From positions 1-9,037 of the forward strand of contig JAMOSL010000117.1 of NCBI GenBank assembly GCA_027063105.1: DNA of 9,037 nt, given 5' to 3'. The DNA comes from Campylobacteraceae bacterium. GTDB lineage: Bacteria > Campylobacterota > Campylobacteria > Campylobacterales > Sulfurovaceae. Below the pieces are notes generated by a model that was not told the DNA's origin, made no database searches, and saw only the letters and a list, made by a program, of their open reading frames with translations. A program made the position numbers and the translations under genes. Below are positions 6,181 to 9,037 of the stretch, one piece after another. Every line of letters starts with the position of its first letter. Within the stretch, counting starts at the first letter, position 1.

Positions 6181-7067
6181 TATGCTTTAAATCTTTTTAT
6201 CATATATTTAAGTTTACTCTTTATATTCCTTACAAACTCCAGAATGTTTAATTTAAAGTAAAAATATTTTTTATTCTTGCTGATATTTTTATCATATATT
6301 ATATTATCTAAGCTACTCATATTCTCTATATTATTTTCATGATATGGTGATATTGTTTTAATAGGATAGAATTTTAATTTTTCTAAAATAAGTTCCTCTT
6401 CTTCTACAAAAAGTCTATTTTCTGACACCTCAACCGATATTTTAATTCTTGAAATTGGGTCATTCCATCTAAAATACCCATCTAAACACTCTTCTATAAT
6501 ATTGAATGGATATTTTACAAGGTTATTATTTACAAATCTATAACTATGTTCCGTATGTCCAAATCTTTTATATTTTGCAAAATGAGTATGAAATCCTCCT
6601 ACAATATCAATACCTTTCTTAGTAAAAAAATTAAATGGAGCTCCACCATACATAGCTTGAATTATATGAAACTCGTTATTTTTTAAAATATTTTTTTGTT
6701 CTCTAATTCTCCTAGCCTCAAACAAGGAAAAATGATGAATATTTAACTCTTGGGATAATTTAATATGAACATCAAATACATCTGAATTTAATAGCTCAAT
6801 ATCATCTTCTATAAAAAAATAGTAATCATAATTATTAAAAGATGTTAAAACTCTATTTTTAGATATTCCAACACCTTCATTTATATCAGAATATAAAAAT
6901 GGTATTTTATATTTATTGCAGTAATTAATAGTCTCCTTATCATCTCCATCAAGGCTAACTATAAATTTATAATCATCTCTATTTTTTACAAAATCAATAT
7001 AATCCCATATAAAAGCTTTAACAAGTTCAGAACTTTTATATGTGTTGATGCAGATAAGATTTTTCAT
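6180..7067 (-). CDS. Glycosyltransferase, GT2-like, first gene of the polysaccharide operon
   Basis: The 295-residue protein is a cytoplasmic GT-A-type sugar transferase. From the ATG at 7067 it starts MKNLICINTYKSSELV, a typical GT2 first strand. It continues with FIVSLDGDD (35-43), NEGVGISKNRVL (63-74), the DXD-like IEDDIEL (86-92) and FGHTEHSYRF, where the acidic residue may serve as catalytic base. The tail is basic (FVRNIKSKLKYMIKRFKA), as in peripheral membrane enzymes. The frame extends upstream to a TTG at 7097 without a ribosome site, so the ATG at 7067 is preferred; before it lies only a weak purine stretch (GAAAGAG). It heads the minus-strand series and diverges from the hsrA-like regulator. 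A 60-base sample here (6241-6300) has 8 G+C, far fewer than a sample in the regulator gene (17 of 60). Confidence 0.82.
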   Translation of the reverse strand: MKNLICINTYKSSELVKAFIWDYIDFVKNRDDYKFIVSLDGDDKETINYCNKYKIPFLYSDINEGVGISKNRVLTSFNNYDYYFFIEDDIELLNSDVFDVHIKLSQELNIHHFSLFEARRIREQKNILKNNEFHIIQAMYGGAPFNFFTKKGIDIVGGFHTHFAKYKRFGHTEHSYRFVNNNLVKYPFNIIEECLDGYFRWNDPISRIKISVEVSENRLFVEEEELILEKLKFYPIKTISPYHENNIENMSSLDNIIYDKNISKNKKYFYFKLNILEFVRNIKSKLKYMIKRFKA

Positions 7068-7112
7068 ATTTACTACTCTTTCGTTAAAAAATTTCAATTT
7101 GACTAAAAATTA

Positions 7113-7121
7113 TGATATAAT
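7113..7121 (+). promoter_or_regulatory. Extended -10 promoter for the hsrA/cosR-like gene
   Basis: TGATATAAT is a perfect extended -10 (TG, one base, TATAAT). Transcription would start near 7128, leaving a leader of about 28 bases that carries AAGGA (7142-7146) nine bases before the ATG. The same bases read on the other strand give TATTAT (7122-7117), which could serve the divergent polysaccharide operon. TTAA occurs twice (7134-7137, 7139-7142) just beyond the predicted start and could be an autoregulatory site; that is inference. Confidence 0.6.
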
Positions 7122-7155
7122 ATTAAAACAATCTTAAATTAAAGGAACTTCAGAG

Positions 7156-7830
7156 ATGAGAATATTGATTATTGAAGATGAAGTAACACTTAGTAAAACA
7201 CTTTCCGATGGACTAAAAGAGTTCGGTTATCAAAATGATATAGCAGAAAACCTTAGTGATGGTAGATATTATCTTGATATTAGAAATTATGATTTAGTTC
7301 TATTGGATTGGATGTTGCCAGATGGCAATGGAATAGATTTAATATCTGAGATAAAATCGCAAACACCAAAAACATCAATTATTGTGTTATCTGCAAGAGA
7401 TGATAAAGAGAGTGAAATTGAAGCATTAAGAGCTGGTGCTGATGATTATGTTAGAAAACCATTTGATTTTGAAATTTTAACACTAAGAATAGAGGCTAAA
7501 CTTCGTTTTGGTGGTAGTAATATTATTGAAATTGAGAATCTAATTATTAATCCTGAAGAGGAAAAAATAATTTATGATGGTGGAGAAGTTGAGCTTAAAG
7601 GTAAACCTTTTGAAGTATTAACTCACTTAGCTATGCATAAAGACCAAATTGTATCAAAAGAACAACTATTAGATGCTATATGGGAAGAACCAGAACTTGT
7701 TACTCCAAATGTTATTGAAGTTGCAATTAATCAAATTAGACAAAAAATGGATAAACCATTAGGTATTACAACAATAGAGACTGTTCGTAGAAGAGGTTAT
7801 CGATTTTGTTTTCCAAAAAAAGAAGCTTAA
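7156..7830 (+). CDS. hsrA: OmpR-family response regulator, HsrA (HP1043)/CosR orthologue
   Basis: The 224-residue cytoplasmic transcription factor has a receiver domain (1-117) and a winged-helix DNA-binding domain (about 122-221). The C-terminal half, including KGKPFEVLTHLA (148-159), VSKEQLLDAIWEEPE (166-180), the recognition helix VIEVAINQIRQKM (186-198) and the wing TVRRRGYRFC (209-218), is close to what I recall of Helicobacter HsrA and Campylobacter CosR. Those are essential regulators of redox, energy and stress genes. Unlike them, this receiver is canonical: acidic pair Glu7-Asp8, phosphoacceptor Asp51 in LLDWMLPDGNG, Ser79, Tyr98 and Lys101. It should therefore be phosphorylated, presumably by the overlapping kinase. 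A strong extended -10 and AAGGA precede it. It ends 25 bases inside the kinase gene, at a run of seven A. Orthology to HsrA/CosR is from memory of sequences, not a search. Confidence 0.9.
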   Translation: MRILIIEDEVTLSKTLSDGLKEFGYQNDIAENLSDGRYYLDIRNYDLVLLDWMLPDGNGIDLISEIKSQTPKTSIIVLSARDDKESEIEALRAGADDYVRKPFDFEILTLRIEAKLRFGGSNIIEIENLIINPEEEKIIYDGGEVELKGKPFEVLTHLAMHKDQIVSKEQLLDAIWEEPELVTPNVIEVAINQIRQKMDKPLGITTIETVRRRGYRFCFPKKEA

Positions 7831-8816
7831 GAACAAATTTCTTTATTAAGTTGAGTGTTGCTATGGTAGCACTCCTCATGTTTTTTTCTATAATTACTTA
7901 TATATATCTTAAAGAAGATATTCAAACAGAACTGCTCAAATCTATTATTATTATAGATTTAATAACCTTACCTATAATAATTCTCTATTCATATTTCCTC
8001 TCTGGCATATTAATTTATCATATTAAATTACTATCTGACAAACTTTCTAAAAGAAATGAAACTATGATAAAACCTCTTAATACTGAAGATTTACCCGAAG
8101 AGTTTAAAACTCTTACAATATCTATAAACACTCTTATGATGCGAATTCAAAATTTTGTAAAATATAAGAAAGAGTTATTTGTTGGAACAGCACATGAACT
8201 GAAAACTCCTTTAGCTGTAATGAAAACCAAAACACAAGTTACTCTAATGAAAAGAGATAGAAATGTTAAAGCTTTAGAAGAGGCTTTAAAACAGAATATA
8301 ATATCAATAGATGAAATGAATAAAATTATAGGTTCTATTCTAGAATTTGGAAGAGCAGAAGGTGCTCAATTTGAAACACCTGTCAATACTAATATCAAAG
8401 ATTTTTTAATAAATAAGGCAAAAGACTTCAGAATATTAGCCGAAGCGAATAAGCAGAATTTTATTTATGATATACAAATAAATGTAGAAAAAATATATAT
8501 TCAACCTATTCTATTTACTCAAATTATCCAAAATTTTGTACAAAATGCTCTGAAATTTACACCTAATGGCAAAGAAGTCATGCTAAGGTGTCATGACAAT
8601 AATAAAGAAATTATTATAGAAGTTATTGATGAAGGTACTGGAATTGATAATAATAAAGATTTATTTGCACCATTTATGAGAAGTAAGACATCAACAGGTA
8701 CAGGATTAGGACTATTCTTAGCAAAAAGTGCCTCAGACGCAATGGGAGGAAATATATCTCTCAAGAATAGAGAAGATAAAAATGGGACTATCGCCAAAGT
8801 TATATTACCGAAATAG
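7806..8816 (+). CDS. Membrane sensor histidine kinase, likely partner of the HsrA-like regulator
   Basis: The 336-residue inner-membrane kinase would autophosphorylate on a histidine and pass phosphate to the regulator encoded just upstream. It has two membrane segments (about 14-35 and 46-70) separated by only about ten residues, so there is almost no periplasmic sensor; the stimulus is probably sensed in or near the membrane. The HAMP-like linker is short. The H box is GTAHELKTPLAV (127-138; His130), the N box is NFVQNALKFTPNG (243-255; Asn247), G1 is DEGTGI (275-280) and G2 is GTGLGL (298-303). The chosen start is a TTG with AGAGG (7792-7796) nine bases ahead. The next ATG (7863) would remove the basic RSLRTNFF start and part of the first membrane segment. 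The gene overlaps the regulator by 25 bases in the -1 frame. C. jejuni, as I recall, lacks a kinase beside cosR. Confidence 0.9.
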   Translation: MFSKKRSLRTNFFIKLSVAMVALLMFFSIITYIYLKEDIQTELLKSIIIIDLITLPIIILYSYFLSGILIYHIKLLSDKLSKRNETMIKPLNTEDLPEEFKTLTISINTLMMRIQNFVKYKKELFVGTAHELKTPLAVMKTKTQVTLMKRDRNVKALEEALKQNIISIDEMNKIIGSILEFGRAEGAQFETPVNTNIKDFLINKAKDFRILAEANKQNFIYDIQINVEKIYIQPILFTQIIQNFVQNALKFTPNGKEVMLRCHDNNKEIIIEVIDEGTGIDNNKDLFAPFMRSKTSTGTGLGLFLAKSASDAMGGNISLKNREDKNGTIAKVILPK

Positions 8817-8837
8817 TTATTTTAATACTATTTTTTT
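8811..8837 (+). terminator. AT-rich intrinsic terminator-like hairpin after the kinase
   Basis: AAATAGT (8811-8817, overlapping the TAG stop) pairs with ACTATTT (8827-8833) around a 9-base loop, and the T run continues to 8837 (seven T in total). Position and T tract suit an intrinsic terminator, but the stem has only one G-C pair, so it may be weak and allow read-through to the ferredoxin gene. Confidence 0.42.
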
Positions 8838-8854
8838 AGTTATTTTATAATTCT

Positions 8855-8882
8855 TAACTTAAGCATAAGGTTTCTTAAGTTA
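8855..8882. promoter_or_regulatory. Perfect 9-base inverted repeat (putative operator) before the ferredoxin gene
   Basis: TAACTTAAG (8855-8863) and CTTAAGTTA (8874-8882) are exact inverted copies separated by 10 bases. Superimposed on this, TTCTTAA occurs twice in direct orientation at 8851-8857 and 8872-8878, exactly 21 bases (two helical turns) apart, as expected for a tandem-binding dimer. The element lies between two candidate -10 boxes, TATAAT (8846-8851) and TATAAA (8881-8886), overlapping both. No T tract follows, so a terminator is unlikely. The HsrA-like regulator is an obvious candidate to bind it, but this is inference. Confidence 0.55.
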
Positions 8883-8886
8883 TAAA
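8881..8886 (+). promoter_or_regulatory. Candidate -10 box of the ferredoxin gene
   Basis: TATAAA overlaps the right arm of the inverted repeat and would start transcription near 8893, giving a leader of about 27 bases with GAGG (8911-8914) five bases before the ATG. A second -10 candidate, TATAAT at 8846-8851, would put the whole repeat in or at the start of the message. The sequence alone does not decide between them. Confidence 0.35.
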
Positions 8887-8919
8887 TGCGTAAATTAAAT
8901 TAAAAAAATCGAGGTTATT

Positions 8920-9037
8920 ATGGCTCTTAAAATTACTGATGAGTGTATCGCTTGTGATGCATGTAGAGAAGAGTGTCCAAATGAGGCAATAGAAGAAAAT
9001 GACCCAGTATATATAATTGATGCAGATCGTTGTACAG
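8920..9037 (+). CDS. 2[4Fe-4S] ferredoxin, YfhL/FdxB type, N-terminal part
   Basis: Thirty-nine codons are visible before the window ends. The start MALKITDECIACDACREECP is the classic opening of the small YfhL-type ferredoxins of about 80-85 residues. Cys9, Cys12, Cys15 and Cys19 form a CxxCxxCxxxCP set, and Cys38 in DADRCT begins the second cluster motif. These are cytoplasmic low-potential electron carriers. GAGG (8911-8914) precedes the ATG at 5 bases. In Campylobacter jejuni, as I recall, fdxB lies directly after cosR; here the order regulator-kinase-ferredoxin is the same with a kinase in between. The perfect inverted repeat in its promoter suggests dedicated regulation. Confidence 0.92.
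   Translation, partial: MALKITDECIACDACREECPNEAIEENDPVYIIDADRCT

Noticed and set aside
7068..7097. N-terminal extension of the first glycosyltransferase to a TTG at 7097
   Set aside because: No Shine-Dalgarno before the TTG, the extension overlaps the promoter region, and the ATG at 7067 gives the normal GT2 start.
7099..7104. TTGACT as a -35 box for the regulator promoter
   Set aside because: Only 11 bases separate it from TATAAT; sigma-70 promoters need about 16-18. The extended -10 suffices.
8591..8797. Minus-strand open frame of 68 codons
   Set aside because: Antisense to the ATP-binding domain of the histidine kinase, whose motifs are intact.
8855..8882. Inverted repeat before the ferredoxin gene as an intrinsic terminator
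   Set aside because: No T run follows on either strand and a better terminator candidate lies at 8811-8837.
1..9037. CRISPR array, tRNA or rRNA genes, complete insertion sequence
   Set aside because: No regularly spaced direct repeats, no tRNA-like cloverleaf with CCA end, no rRNA sequence and no transposase flanked by terminal repeats were seen on reading both strands.

Overview
The window is very AT-rich and its gene content points to Campylobacterota (the former Epsilonproteobacteria). The strongest marker is an OmpR-type regulator at 7156-7830 whose DNA-binding half matches, from memory, the HsrA (HP1043)/CosR family peculiar to that phylum. It is followed by a histidine kinase and by a YfhL/FdxB-type 2[4Fe-4S] ferredoxin. 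Promoters of the extended -10 type (TGnTATAAT without a good -35) also fit. I cannot fix the genus; a free-living, Sulfurimonas- or Arcobacter-like organism is a guess.

Layout. Positions 1-236 (minus) hold the N-terminal 78 codons of an Rpn/PDDEXK_2 family nuclease-transposase, which runs off the left edge. Positions 237-379 are intergenic, with an inverted repeat, a CTTAAG palindrome and a probable promoter for that gene. From 7067 down to 380 nine minus-strand genes are packed head to tail, mostly with 4-base ATGA overlaps or gaps of a few bases. In transcription order they are: glycosyltransferase, Wzy-like membrane protein, second glycosyltransferase, Wzz chain-length regulator, CE4 (NodB-type) deacetylase, a 111-residue protein of unknown function, an L,D-transpeptidase lipoprotein, rsmD (16S rRNA methyltransferase), and an OppC/DppC-type ABC permease. 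The first five form a small surface-polysaccharide cassette. The unknown gene and the L,D-transpeptidase are translationally coupled to it, while rsmD and the permease look like a housekeeping block that may also have its own promoter at 1804-1812.

On the plus strand, a divergent promoter region (7068-7155) feeds hsrA/cosR and the overlapping histidine kinase gene (7806-8816). An AT-rich terminator-like hairpin overlaps the kinase stop. A 104-base gap with a perfect 9-base inverted repeat follows, and the ferredoxin gene (8920 to the right edge) begins after it.

How the genes may work together. The two glycosyltransferases would build a repeat unit, the Wzy-like protein would polymerise it, Wzz would set chain length, and the deacetylase would trim acetyl groups. 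The cassette has no flippase, initiating transferase or exporter in view, so it must rely on genes elsewhere. The regulator keeps every residue needed for phosphorylation and has an adjacent kinase. That contrasts with the orphan, phosphorylation-independent HsrA of Helicobacter and is the most informative biological point in the window. I see no CRISPR array, tRNA, rRNA or complete insertion sequence, and no clear evidence for a wholly new defence or mobile system.
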